This document shows, piece by piece, positions 27,173 through 34,799 of a stretch of DNA of 64,000 bases. Source of the stretch: Roseovarius indicus (GTDB taxonomy: Bacteria; Pseudomonadota; Alphaproteobacteria; Rhodobacterales; Rhodobacteraceae). The notes beneath the pieces were generated by a model. The model had not been told where the DNA came from. It saw only the letters and a program-made list of their open reading frames with translations, and made no database searches. Location of the stretch: NCBI RefSeq assembly GCF_008728195.1, contig NZ_CP031598.1, forward strand, positions 3,720,001 to 3,784,000, in the 5' to 3' direction. How positions within the stretch are numbered: position 1 is the first letter of the stretch; every line of letters starts with the position of its first letter. A program made the position numbers and the translations under genes.

Positions 27173-27189
27173 GTCAGGTTGCGGTCAGG
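27173..27189 (+). promoter_or_regulatory. Response-regulator direct repeat for the PepSY-cytochrome b561 operon
   Basis: On the plus strand GTCAGG occurs at 27173 and 27184, an 11-bp period, and points toward the gene at 27258. With the minus-strand pair next to it, the promoter holds two oppositely oriented copies, one for each operon. About ten bases after the second repeat comes GCGGCAAAAG, a possible -10 area. Confidence 0.7.
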
Positions 27190-27257
27190 CGAGTCGCGGC
27201 AAAAGGGTCGGGCCAACCGCGGCGACCGCGCCGCATCAACCGAAAAGGAAACCGACC

Positions 27258-27557
27258 ATGACACATCTGAAACTTGCCGCCACCGCCATTGCCGTTGCCG
27301 CCGGGCTTGCCGCCGCAGGCGCGCAGGCCTCGGACGACGATGGCGCGCGGATGACCAACATGCCGCCCCGCGCCGAATGGATGAGCGTCGCCGAGCTTGC
27401 GCAGAAGCTGGAGGCGCAGGGCTACACGGTGCACGAGATCGAGACCGATGACGGCGTCTATGACGTGGAGATGACCAATGCCGACGGCATGCGGGTAGAG
27501 GCCTACCTGCACCCCGTCACGGGCGAGCCCCTGCCGCGCCGGGGCTATGACGACTGA
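27258..27557 (+). CDS. Secreted PepSY-domain protein
   Basis: A 99-residue protein with a signal peptide ending at GAQAS and a single PepSY domain (MSVAELAQKLEAQGYTVHEI, then an acidic beta region DGVYDVEMTNADG and PVTGEP). An AAAAGGAAACC stretch lies just before the ATG. It is coupled to a cytochrome b561 gene (TGATG overlap), a common pair in proteobacteria in which the PepSY protein serves the b-type cytochrome or its regulator. Confidence 0.87.
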   Translation: MTHLKLAATAIAVAAGLAAAGAQASDDDGARMTNMPPRAEWMSVAELAQKLEAQGYTVHEIETDDGVYDVEMTNADGMRVEAYLHPVTGEPLPRRGYDD

Positions 27558-28189
27558 TGCGGGGCCATCCCGATAACGGCACGATCCGGGTCTGGGATCC
27601 CCTGATCCGGGTCGGGCACTGGGTGCTGGTGGCGGGGTTTGCCACCGCCTACCTGACCGAGGGCGAGCCCGAATGGCTGCATAGCTATGCCGGGTATGCC
27701 ATCGCCGCGACGGTGGCGCTGCGCGTTCTGTGGGGGCTGGCCGGCCCGCGCCGGGCCCGGTTCTCGGATTTCGTGACCGGGCCGGGGCGGGTGTTCGCCT
27801 ATCTGCGCGACCTTGCGTGCGGGCGGGCCGAGCGCCATGTCGGGCACAGCCCGGCGGGCGGGGCGATGACCGTGGCGCTGCTGGCCATGCTTGCGCTGAC
27901 GGCGGTTTCGGGCATGGGCACGCTTGCCGCCGAAGAGGGCGGCGGGCCGCTGGCCGGGATCGTGGCGCATGCGCCCGAGGCCAGCAACGGCGCCGGGCAT
28001 GACGCCGACGAGATCCGTGGCGAGCACGGCGAGACCGAGGCCGGCGAGGCCTGGGAAGAGGTGCACGAGGTCGCCGCGAACGCCACGCTGCTGCTGGTGC
28101 TGCTGCATCTCGGCGGGGTGATCTGGGCCAGCGTCGCCCACCGCGAGAACCTTGCCCGCGCTATGGTGACCGGCCGCAAGCGGGCCTGA
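27557..28189 (+). CDS. Cytochrome b561-family membrane protein
   Basis: A 210-residue b-type cytochrome with four membrane segments and heme-ligand histidines in RVGHWVLV, WLHSYAGY and VLLHLGGVIW. An acidic, His-containing loop (HAPEASNGAGHDADE and HGETEAGEAWEEVHE) lies between the third and fourth segments and could bind metal. Start ATG overlaps the stop of the PepSY gene. It transfers electrons in the inner membrane; the partner is unknown. A strong hairpin follows the stop. Confidence 0.88.
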   Translation: MRGHPDNGTIRVWDPLIRVGHWVLVAGFATAYLTEGEPEWLHSYAGYAIAATVALRVLWGLAGPRRARFSDFVTGPGRVFAYLRDLACGRAERHVGHSPAGGAMTVALLAMLALTAVSGMGTLAAEEGGGPLAGIVAHAPEASNGAGHDADEIRGEHGETEAGEAWEEVHEVAANATLLLVLLHLGGVIWASVAHRENLARAMVTGRKRA

Positions 28190-28210
28190 GCCACACCACC
28201 CAGACCATGA

Positions 28211-28240
28211 CGGCCGGCGGCGACAACCAGCCGCCGGCCG
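28211..28240 (+). terminator. Terminator-like hairpin after cytochrome b561
   Basis: A perfect 11-bp stem (CGGCCGGCGGC / GCCGCCGGCCG) with an 8-base loop lies 22 bp after the b561 stop. Only a short T-rich tract follows (TCGCGTTTC). It separates the first signalling operon from the next one. Confidence 0.7.
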
Positions 28241-28259
28241 TCGCGTTTCAGCAGGCGTT

Positions 28260-28277
28260 TGTAAGCCTTCTGTAAGC
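28260..28277 (+). promoter_or_regulatory. TGTAAGC direct repeat, site 1 (upstream of the DUF6134 gene)
   Basis: TGTAAGC occurs at 28260-28266 and 28271-28277, an exact 11-bp period (TGTAAGCCTTC-TGTAAGCC). Ten bases later is GCGGCAAGAG, the same arrangement as in the PepSY promoter. It is 58 bp before the start at 28335. Two more copies precede the other units of this cluster. Confidence 0.75.
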
Positions 28278-28334
28278 CGGGCGCGGCAAGAGCGGCCGCA
28301 GGAACCGACCGCATCTCAACGAAGGAGACCTTCC

Positions 28335-28928
28335 ATGCGCATTCTTTCCCTGGCCGCCGGGCTGACGCTGGCCCTGTCCTCGGCGCTCAACGCCGCCTCG
28401 ATCCCGTCGGGCGGGCATCTCGATTTCGACGTGATCCGCAAGGGCAAGGATATCGGCGATCACAGCTACAGCTTCCAGGGCTCGGAGGGCGCGCTGACGG
28501 TGAACGTGACCACCGATATCGTGGTCAAGATCCCGCTGATCCGCGCCACGGCCTACAGTTTCCAGCACAAGAGCGTGGAAAGCTGGTCGGGTGGAAAGCT
28601 GTCCTCGGTGCGCTCGGCCACCAATGACGACGGCACGCCGCACCAGCTTTCGAGCCCGGGCAAGGGCATGCTTCCCGCCAGCCTCTGGAACGACGACATC
28701 GTCAAGGCGGGCAAACTGCTGAACACCATCGACGGCAGCATCATGAATGTGCGGGTCAGCGACATGGGCACGGAGAACGTCACCACGCGCCGCGGGCCGG
28801 TGGCCACGCATCACTATCGCCTCTCGGGCGACCTGAACCGCGACCTGTGGTACGATGCGCAGGGCAATCTTGCGCATGTGTCGTTTACGGCGGATGATGG
28901 CTCGACGGTGACCTACGTCCGCAAATAG
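28335..28928 (+). CDS. Secreted DUF6134-family protein
   Basis: A 197-residue exported protein with a signal peptide ending at ALNAAS. The body is beta-rich (GHLDFDVIRKGKDIGDHSYS; HHYRLSGDLNRDLWYDAQGN), as in the DUF6134 family, which has no known function. GAAGGAG lies just upstream of the ATG. It is the first gene of a unit with a response regulator (12-bp gap) and kinase, and lies behind TGTAAGC site 1. A periplasmic accessory of the sensor or of the downstream pathway is plausible. Confidence 0.82.
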   Translation: MRILSLAAGLTLALSSALNAASIPSGGHLDFDVIRKGKDIGDHSYSFQGSEGALTVNVTTDIVVKIPLIRATAYSFQHKSVESWSGGKLSSVRSATNDDGTPHQLSSPGKGMLPASLWNDDIVKAGKLLNTIDGSIMNVRVSDMGTENVTTRRGPVATHHYRLSGDLNRDLWYDAQGNLAHVSFTADDGSTVTYVRK

Positions 28929-28940
28929 GACCCCTGCCCG

Positions 28941-29618
28941 ATGCGGCTTTTATACGTGGAAGACAACGAAAGGCTGGCGCAGAACACCTCTGCCAGCCTG
29001 CGCGCGAACGGTTTCGCGGTGGATTGCGTGCATAGCGGGGAGGACGCCGTGCATTCGGCCAGGTCCTATGATTACGACGCGATCATCCTCGATCTCGGGC
29101 TGCCCGATATCGAGGGGCTGTCGGTTCTGCGGTCGGTCAAGGCGGTCAAGGCGGAGGTGCCGTTCATCATCTGCACCGCCCGCGACGCGCTGGAAGACCG
29201 GATCAAGGGGCTCGACGCGGGCTCGGACGATTACATCGTGAAACCGTTCGACGCGGCAGAGCTGCTGGCGCGTATCCGGGCCGTTCTGCGGCGGCCGGGC
29301 GGCGCGCTGGGGGTGACGCTCAGCGCCGGCAACATCACCTTCGACACGGCCGGCCGGAGTGTCGAGATCGGCGGCGCCCCGGCGCGGCTGTCGCGGCGGG
29401 AGCTGGACCTGCTGGAGCTGTTCATGCGCCGCAAGGGGCGTATCCTGTCGAAGGACGCCATCGAGAACGCGCTTTACGGCTTCGACGAACCGCCCACGCC
29501 CAACGCCATCGAGGTGGCGACGCACCGGCTGCGCAAGAAGCTTGTCGATCTCGACGCCAGCGTCGCCATCCACACCTTGCGCGGCATCGGCTATTTCCTG
29601 GACGATGACGGCACGTGA
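28941..29618 (+). CDS. OmpR-family response regulator
   Basis: A 225-residue regulator with VEDN at residues 6-9, phospho-acceptor Asp51 in ILDLGLPDIEGL, Lys in IVKPFDAAEL and a C-terminal winged helix (LSRRELDLLELFMRRKGRIL; IEVATHRLRKKLVD). It is 12 bp after the DUF6134 gene and overlaps the kinase (GTGA). The three TGTAAGC direct repeats in this cluster are the obvious candidate sites for it, since it is encoded behind the first of them. Confidence 0.94.
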   Translation: MRLLYVEDNERLAQNTSASLRANGFAVDCVHSGEDAVHSARSYDYDAIILDLGLPDIEGLSVLRSVKAVKAEVPFIICTARDALEDRIKGLDAGSDDYIVKPFDAAELLARIRAVLRRPGGALGVTLSAGNITFDTAGRSVEIGGAPARLSRRELDLLELFMRRKGRILSKDAIENALYGFDEPPTPNAIEVATHRLRKKLVDLDASVAIHTLRGIGYFLDDDGT

Positions 29619-30976
29619 CGGGCCTGGCGGCGCTCTTCGGCGAGGCCCGCTCGCTTCGGCGGCGGCTCGTGGTCAACATCCTGCTGGCGGTGGGGTTCTG
29701 CTTTGCGCTGGCCTCGGTGATCCTGACCTATGAGTTCTACGAGCACCTGGCCGAGAACCGCGACGAGGCACTGGCGCGGGAGGCGGCCGAGATTGCCGGC
29801 CAGATCACCCCCGGCGCGCCCGATCTGGGGCTCGATGCCGATGCGTTGCGGTTCGAGGGCAGCGAGGGGCTTTACCGCTACACGGTCTTCGACGCGCAGC
29901 TGCGGCCTTTGGTCGGCGGCGAGGTGGCGGCCGGGCTGGAAGGCCGCCTGACCGGTGCGGCCGGCGCGGCGGGGCCGGTGTTCTTCGGGCTGGAGGGGGG
30001 CCGCGCCGCGGCCGCGCTGGCGGTCGAGCGGGCTGGCGAGCGCTATGTCGTGCTGACCTCGACCGCCCAGGGGCCGACGGGGGATGAAAGCCACCTGGCC
30101 GAGCTGATGCACGAGGTCACCGAGGAGGTGCAGTGGGTGATCCTGGGCATCGCCGCGATCCTCTTTGCCGCGATCCTGGCGACGCGCCGGTCGCTTGCGC
30201 CGCTCAGGCGCGTGTCGGGCGAGGCGGCGGCGATCGGGCCGGGCGCGACCGAGCGGCGGCTGTCGACCACGCAGCTGCCGACCGAGATCGTGCCGCTGGT
30301 GCATGCCGTGAACGAGGCGTTCGACCGGCTTGACCAGGGCTATCGGGCGCAGCGGGATTTCTCGTCGAACGTGGCGCACGAGGTGCGCACGCCGCTGGCG
30401 GTTCTGCGCTCGGCGATCGACCGGCTGGAGGACGGCCCGCTTCGGCAGGAGTTGCGGCGCGACGTGCTGCGGCTCGAACAGATGTTCGAGCAGCTGGTCG
30501 ACCTGGCCCGCGCCGAGGCGCTGGGGGTGACGGCGTTCGAGGAGGTGGACCTGCACAAGGTGGCGCTTTCGGTGGCGCAGGAGATGGGCGTCGCGGCGAT
30601 GCGCGAGGGCAAGCAGCTTGCCGTGACGGGCGCGACCAGCGCGCGGGTGCGGGGGCATGCCGGCCTTCTGGCGATCGCGCTCGGCAACCTGCTGCGCAAC
30701 GCGATCAGCTATACCGACGGCGAGGGCGAGATCGAAATCGAGATCGGCGACAGCCCCGCCGGATGGCGGGTGATGGACCGCGGGCCGGGGATACCGGATG
30801 CGCAGAAGGCGCAGCTGTTCCAGCGCTTCCGCCGCGGTGCGACCGGCGGGCGGGATGGCGCGGGCATCGGGCTTGCCATCGTCAAGTCGGTGGCCGACGC
30901 GCATGGCGCGCATGTCACCGTGACCGACAGGCCGGGCGGCGGCAGCACGTTCTCCTTCACGTTCGGCAACGGCTGA
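29615..30976 (+). CDS. Sensor histidine kinase
   Basis: A 453-residue membrane kinase with two membrane segments (about 18-40 and 172-190), a periplasmic sensor of about 130 residues, HAMP, H-box SSNVAHEVRTPL with His255, N-box LGNLLRNAISY, G1 DRGPGIPD and G2 GAGIGLAIVKSVADAHG. The start is GTG at 29615, overlapping the regulator stop. It pairs with the response regulator just upstream; the signal is not known. Confidence 0.93.
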   Translation: MTGLAALFGEARSLRRRLVVNILLAVGFCFALASVILTYEFYEHLAENRDEALAREAAEIAGQITPGAPDLGLDADALRFEGSEGLYRYTVFDAQLRPLVGGEVAAGLEGRLTGAAGAAGPVFFGLEGGRAAAALAVERAGERYVVLTSTAQGPTGDESHLAELMHEVTEEVQWVILGIAAILFAAILATRRSLAPLRRVSGEAAAIGPGATERRLSTTQLPTEIVPLVHAVNEAFDRLDQGYRAQRDFSSNVAHEVRTPLAVLRSAIDRLEDGPLRQELRRDVLRLEQMFEQLVDLARAEALGVTAFEEVDLHKVALSVAQEMGVAAMREGKQLAVTGATSARVRGHAGLLAIALGNLLRNAISYTDGEGEIEIEIGDSPAGWRVMDRGPGIPDAQKAQLFQRFRRGATGGRDGAGIGLAIVKSVADAHGAHVTVTDRPGGGSTFSFTFGNG

Positions 30977-31005
30977 CGCGCCGTTTCCCGCCGCATCGCG
31001 CGGCT

Positions 31006-31023
31006 TGTAAGCCTGCCGTAAGT
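31006..31023 (+). promoter_or_regulatory. TGTAAGC direct repeat, site 2 (upstream of the hemolysin-family operon)
   Basis: TGTAAGC at 31006-31012 and CGTAAGT at 31017-31023 form an 11-bp direct repeat, 30 bp after the kinase stop and 30 bp before the GTG start at 31053. It gives the hemolysin-ligase-SDR unit its own regulated promoter. Confidence 0.72.
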
Positions 31024-31052
31024 CTGCCGCGCGAGAGAGGGGCCAACCGTGA

Positions 31053-31664
31053 GTGCAACAAGCAGATTGGCCCGTTATGAGAACCGACTTCCTGACAGAG
31101 CAGAGCCCCGGCCGCGCGGCGGCCGAGCGGCATATCCAAGACGTCTATCGCGAGGTCTATGGCGCGCGGATCACCGGGTTCGCGCCGCGGCTGGTGACGG
31201 TTCGCGGGCCCGACGGCCAGATCCTCTGTGCGGCGGGGCTGCGCACCGCCAGTGACGGGTTCTTCTCGGATGCCTATCTCGATGGCGGGTTCACGCGGCA
31301 CCTGCGCGGGCCGGACGGGCAGCCCGTGCCGGCGGCGCAGATCATGGAAGTGGTCTCGCTCGCGTCGATCACCCCCTTCCCCGTGCTGGCGATGCTGGAC
31401 GTGATGGTCGACTGGGGCCGGGCCCGGGGCATGACCTGCGGGGTCTTCACCGCCACCACCAAGCTGCGCCGCCTGCTGGAGCGCACCGGGCTCGATTACA
31501 GCACGCTGGCCCCCGCCGACCCGGCCCGCGTGGCCGCGCCGGACAGCTGGGGCAGCTACTATGCGCATGATCCGTGGGTCTGCGCCTGTGCCGACCGGCT
31601 GTTCGCCCCCGTCGCGCTGTCGCCGCGCACCCGGGCCGCGAGCCTGCGCTGCGAGGCGTCGTGA
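31053..31664 (+). CDS. Thermostable-hemolysin-family protein
   Basis: A 203-residue protein of the family named after the Vibrio delta-type thermostable hemolysin. Its layout (HIQDVYREVYGARI; CAAGLRTASDGFFSDAYLDG; IMEVVSLAS; LEVVSL-like core; TTKLRRLLERTGLDY) resembles an acyltransferase (GNAT-like) fold rather than a pore-forming toxin. There is no signal peptide. The GTG at 31053 has GAGAGAGG upstream; an ATG at 31077 is an alternative without a good ribosome site. It is coupled to an acyl-adenylating enzyme (TGATG), which suggests it transfers an acyl group. The hemolysin name should not be taken as function. Confidence 0.82.
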   Translation: MQQADWPVMRTDFLTEQSPGRAAAERHIQDVYREVYGARITGFAPRLVTVRGPDGQILCAAGLRTASDGFFSDAYLDGGFTRHLRGPDGQPVPAAQIMEVVSLASITPFPVLAMLDVMVDWGRARGMTCGVFTATTKLRRLLERTGLDYSTLAPADPARVAAPDSWGSYYAHDPWVCACADRLFAPVALSPRTRAASLRCEAS

Positions 31665-33100
31665 TGCGCGCGGTGTTCGACGCCCTGCGGCGCCATGCGG
31701 CCGAGCGGCCCGGAACGGTGGCCTTCCGCGACGATGCCGGGGCAGTGACCTGGCAGGAGCTTGCGGCGCGGGTGGCCGGGCTTGCCCGCCGCCTGGACGA
31801 CGCGCCCCAGACGATCGCCCTCGCCGTGCCCGGCGGGATCGATTACGTGGTGGCCGACCTTGCGCTGACGCTGGCCGGCAAACGGCAGGTGCCCCTGCCC
31901 TTCTTCTTCAGCCCCGAGCAGACCGGGCACATCCTGACCGAATCGGCCGCCGAGGCGGTGATCGGCGCCGACGCCGGTGCCTTTGCCGGCTCGCCCCTGA
32001 TGGTCATCCCGCCCCGCGCCGCGCCGGTCGGCGCGCTGCCGGATTATCCCGGTGGGGCCGAGCGGGTCATCTATACCTCGGGCTCGTCCGGCCGGCCCAA
32101 GGGCGTGATCATCGGCGACCGCCAGCTCGATGCCTCGCTTTCCGCGCTTGGCAGGGTGGTCGGCGCCAGCACCCGCGACCGGCACCTGTCGGTCATGCCC
32201 CTGCCGCAGCTGCTTGAGCAGATCTGCGGCATCTTCCTTCCCATCCTCGCCGGGGCCGAATGCGTTCTGCGCTTCGACGCCACGCGCGCCCTGCTGGGCG
32301 GGCCGCTCGACGGGCTGACCCGCGCGATGGAAGAGATCCGGCCCACCACGAGCCTTCTGACCCCGGGCATCCTGGGCCGGTGGGTGGCGGCGCTCGAGCA
32401 CGCGGGCGCGATCGCCCCATCGAGCCTGCGTTTCGTCGCCGTTGGCGGCGCGGCGTCGCCCCCCGCATTGATCCGCGCCGCCGAGGCGGCGGGCCTTCCC
32501 GTGCACGAGGGCTATGGCCTGTCGGAATGCTGTTCGGTGGTTGCCATGAACCGCCCCGGCGAGAACGCGCCGGGCACGGTGGGGCCGGTGCTGGACGGGA
32601 TCGACCTGCAGATCGTCGATGGCGAGATCACGGTGGCCGGGCCGACGGTGATGGACAGCTACCTCGGCGGCGCGCCCGCCCCCGCGCGCTGGCATACCGG
32701 CGACCTGGGCCGGCTCGAGAACGGGCGCCTGGTGGTCGAGGGGCGCAAGGACGCGCTGCTGGTGACGCCCGCGGGGCGCAACATCTCGCCCGAATGGGTC
32801 GAGGCGCGGGTGAATGCCGACCCGCGCGTGGTGAGTTCGGCGCTGACCCTGCGAAGCGACGGGGCGCTGGTGCTGATCGTGGTGCAGGCCGCGCCGGTCA
32901 CGACAGCGGAGATCGCGGCGCCCCTGGCCGACCTGCCCGCCTATGCCCGGCCCGAGGCGCTGATCCTCACCGACCTGTCCGAGCCCGACCTGCTTTTCCC
33001 CGCCGGAACGCCCAACCGCAAGGTGGCCGCCGCCCTCGCCGAACGCATCGCGGCGGTGCCCCTGCCGCCCCTTCAACAGACCGAGAGACTGGCCTCATGA
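31664..33100 (+). CDS. AMP-binding acyl-adenylating enzyme
   Basis: A 478-residue ANL-superfamily protein. The A3 loop YTSGSSGRPKG is at residues 137-147, GYGLSECCSV is the A5 motif, WHTGDLGRLENG and EGRKDALLVTPAGRNISPEWVE follow, and the catalytic Lys is probably in TPNRKVAA near the C-terminus. It is shorter than typical acyl-CoA synthetases and has no carrier-protein domain. The ATG at 31664 overlaps the stop of the hemolysin-family gene and the end overlaps the SDR start (ATGA). It should activate a carboxylic or fatty acid as an acyl-AMP for the neighbouring enzymes. Confidence 0.88.
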   Translation: MRAVFDALRRHAAERPGTVAFRDDAGAVTWQELAARVAGLARRLDDAPQTIALAVPGGIDYVVADLALTLAGKRQVPLPFFFSPEQTGHILTESAAEAVIGADAGAFAGSPLMVIPPRAAPVGALPDYPGGAERVIYTSGSSGRPKGVIIGDRQLDASLSALGRVVGASTRDRHLSVMPLPQLLEQICGIFLPILAGAECVLRFDATRALLGGPLDGLTRAMEEIRPTTSLLTPGILGRWVAALEHAGAIAPSSLRFVAVGGAASPPALIRAAEAAGLPVHEGYGLSECCSVVAMNRPGENAPGTVGPVLDGIDLQIVDGEITVAGPTVMDSYLGGAPAPARWHTGDLGRLENGRLVVEGRKDALLVTPAGRNISPEWVEARVNADPRVVSSALTLRSDGALVLIVVQAAPVTTAEIAAPLADLPAYARPEALILTDLSEPDLLFPAGTPNRKVAAALAERIAAVPLPPLQQTERLAS

Positions 33101-33888
33101 CACAGCAAAAAACCGCTCTCATCACCGGTGCCGGGTCGGGCATCGGCCGCGCGCTGGCGCTGGAAGCCGTGCGCCGCGGCTATGCCCCGATCCTTGTCGG
33201 GCGCACCGAAGGCAGCCTGCTGGAGACGCAGGAACTTTTCCCCGGCACGCGCGCGGTGATCGTCGTGGCCGATGTCACGTCGTCTGAAGGCCGGCGCCGC
33301 ATTGCCGGGGCGGTGGGCCAGCGGCTCGACGTGCTGATCAACAATGCCGGCACGCTGAGCGTCGGCCACCTGGGCGACATGGACGACGCCGCGCTCGACC
33401 GGATGGCGGCCACCAACCTCGTGGCGCCAATGGCCCTGACGCGCGATCTTCTGCCTGCGCTTCGGGCGGCCCGGGGCCGCGTGGCCAATATCGGCTCGGT
33501 CTTCGGCGATATCGCCTATCCGTTCTTCGCCGCCTACTCGGCCACCAAGTTCGGGCTGCGGGGCTTTTCCGACGCGCTTCGGCGCGAGCTTTCGGGGTCG
33601 GGCGTGGACGTGACTTATGTCGCCCCGCGCGCCACCCGCACCGCCGCCGAGGCCGAGTTCGCCGCGCTGGTCGAACCGCTGGGCATGACCCTCGACAGCG
33701 CCGAGCGCGTGGCGTCGGAGGCCTGGAGCGCCATCGAGGCCGGCCGCCGCGAAAGCTTTCCGCGTGGCAAGGAACGGCTCTTCGTCAAGGTGCAGCGGCT
33801 GTTTCCGTCGCTGGTCGACCGGTCGGTGGGCGCACAGGCCCGTGACGCGCGCACGCTGCGCGCGCTGGAGCCTGTAAGCAAGCCGTAA
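33097..33888 (+). CDS. Short-chain dehydrogenase/reductase
   Basis: A 263-residue classical SDR with TGAGSGIGRA near residue 10, NNAG, Ser in IGSVFGD and the catalytic YSATK motif. The C-terminal extension (RGKERLFVKVQRLFPSLVD) is found in SDRs that act on lipid-like substrates. The ATG overlaps the ligase stop (ATGA). It is the third gene of the hemolysin-ligase-SDR unit and would reduce or oxidise a keto/hydroxy group of the product. Its last codons lie inside TGTAAGC site 3. Confidence 0.9.
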   Translation: MTQQKTALITGAGSGIGRALALEAVRRGYAPILVGRTEGSLLETQELFPGTRAVIVVADVTSSEGRRRIAGAVGQRLDVLINNAGTLSVGHLGDMDDAALDRMAATNLVAPMALTRDLLPALRAARGRVANIGSVFGDIAYPFFAAYSATKFGLRGFSDALRRELSGSGVDVTYVAPRATRTAAEAEFAALVEPLGMTLDSAERVASEAWSAIEAGRRESFPRGKERLFVKVQRLFPSLVDRSVGAQARDARTLRALEPVSKP

Positions 33889-33890
33889 GC
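33873..33890 (+). promoter_or_regulatory. TGTAAGC direct repeat, site 3 (upstream of the dioxygenase)
   Basis: TGTAAGC at 33873-33879 and CGTAAGC at 33884-33890 form an 11-bp direct repeat that overlaps the last four codons and stop of the SDR gene. A third, looser copy (CGTTAAGC) follows at 33897-33904. It is 49 bp before the start of the dioxygenase gene, so that gene probably has its own promoter under the same regulator. Confidence 0.72.
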
Positions 33891-33938
33891 GCACGCCGTT
33901 AAGCCGCGGGGCAGCACATCATCAAGGGACTTCGAAAC

Positions 33939-34799
33939 ATGAGCTACAACGTCATCCGTGCGACCGAGACCGGCGCGACCGACATCACCGCGGACGTCAT
34001 CGAGCAGACCCGCGCCTATCTCGAGCGCGACGGCTGGGCGCTTCTGCGCGGCTTCAGGACCGACATGAACGGGTTCAGCGACCTGACCGCGCAGCTTTGC
34101 ACCACCATCACCTTCGACCCGGCGCGCGAATATTCCGAGAAGAACACCCAGAAGGTCGATGCCGGGCTGGGGCCGATCGGGCTGCATATCGAGAACGGCA
34201 ACACGCCGATCTGCCCCGATATCGTGGCGTTCTACTGCACCCGCGCGGCCTTCGAGGGTTCGCAGACCACGATCTGCGACGGGCGCGCGGTGTTCGAGAG
34301 GTTCGACGCGGCCCAGAAGGCGCGCTGGGGCCAGAAGATGCGGGTGAAGCGCAACCTGCCCGAGGCGCTGTGGAAGCGCTACCTTGCCAACGAGCACCCC
34401 GCGATCAGCCGCCCCGAGGAGGTGACGGAGGAGCATATCCAGCAGTTCAAGGCCGCCATCCCCGGGCAGGATTTCACCCTGCGCGACGACGGCTCGATCG
34501 ATTACGAGCTGACGGTGTCGCCGGTGCGCCCCTCGGCGCTGGCCAACGGCCAGGCCTTCGCCAATGCCATCCTCGGCCCGTCGCACAATTACGAGCCGCC
34601 GCACTACACGCTCGAGGACGGCTCGACGGTGACGCCCGACGAGATCGAGGCGCTGCGGGAACTTGCCGAAAGCTGCACGGTCGAAATCAACTGGCAGGAC
34701 GGCGACATCGCGGTCATCGACAACACCCGCGTCATGCATGGCCGCCGCGCGATCAAGGACGCGGACCGCGAGCTGTTCATCGGCATGGGCCGCGTCTGA
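33939..34799 (+). CDS. Fe(II)/2-oxoglutarate dioxygenase, TauD/SyrP-like
   Basis: A 286-residue non-heme iron oxygenase. The metal triad is His83-x-Glu85 (GLHIENGN) and His267 (NTRVMHGRRA), with Arg277 as the likely 2-oxoglutarate ligand ten residues later. The HxE variant and NTRVMHGR motif are like those of SyrP, AmbC/D and clavaminate-synthase-like hydroxylases of natural-product pathways. AAGGG lies upstream of the ATG. It lies behind TGTAAGC site 3 and is the last gene of the cluster. It probably hydroxylates or desaturates the product of the upstream enzymes; the substrate is unknown. Confidence 0.87.
   Translation: MSYNVIRATETGATDITADVIEQTRAYLERDGWALLRGFRTDMNGFSDLTAQLCTTITFDPAREYSEKNTQKVDAGLGPIGLHIENGNTPICPDIVAFYCTRAAFEGSQTTICDGRAVFERFDAAQKARWGQKMRVKRNLPEALWKRYLANEHPAISRPEEVTEEHIQQFKAAIPGQDFTLRDDGSIDYELTVSPVRPSALANGQAFANAILGPSHNYEPPHYTLEDGSTVTPDEIEALRELAESCTVEINWQDGDIAVIDNTRVMHGRRAIKDADRELFIGMGRV

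Noticed and set aside
31053..31664. Secreted pore-forming hemolysin
   Set aside because: No signal peptide or amphipathic pore motif; layout and coupling to an acyl-adenylating enzyme fit an acyltransferase-like role better.
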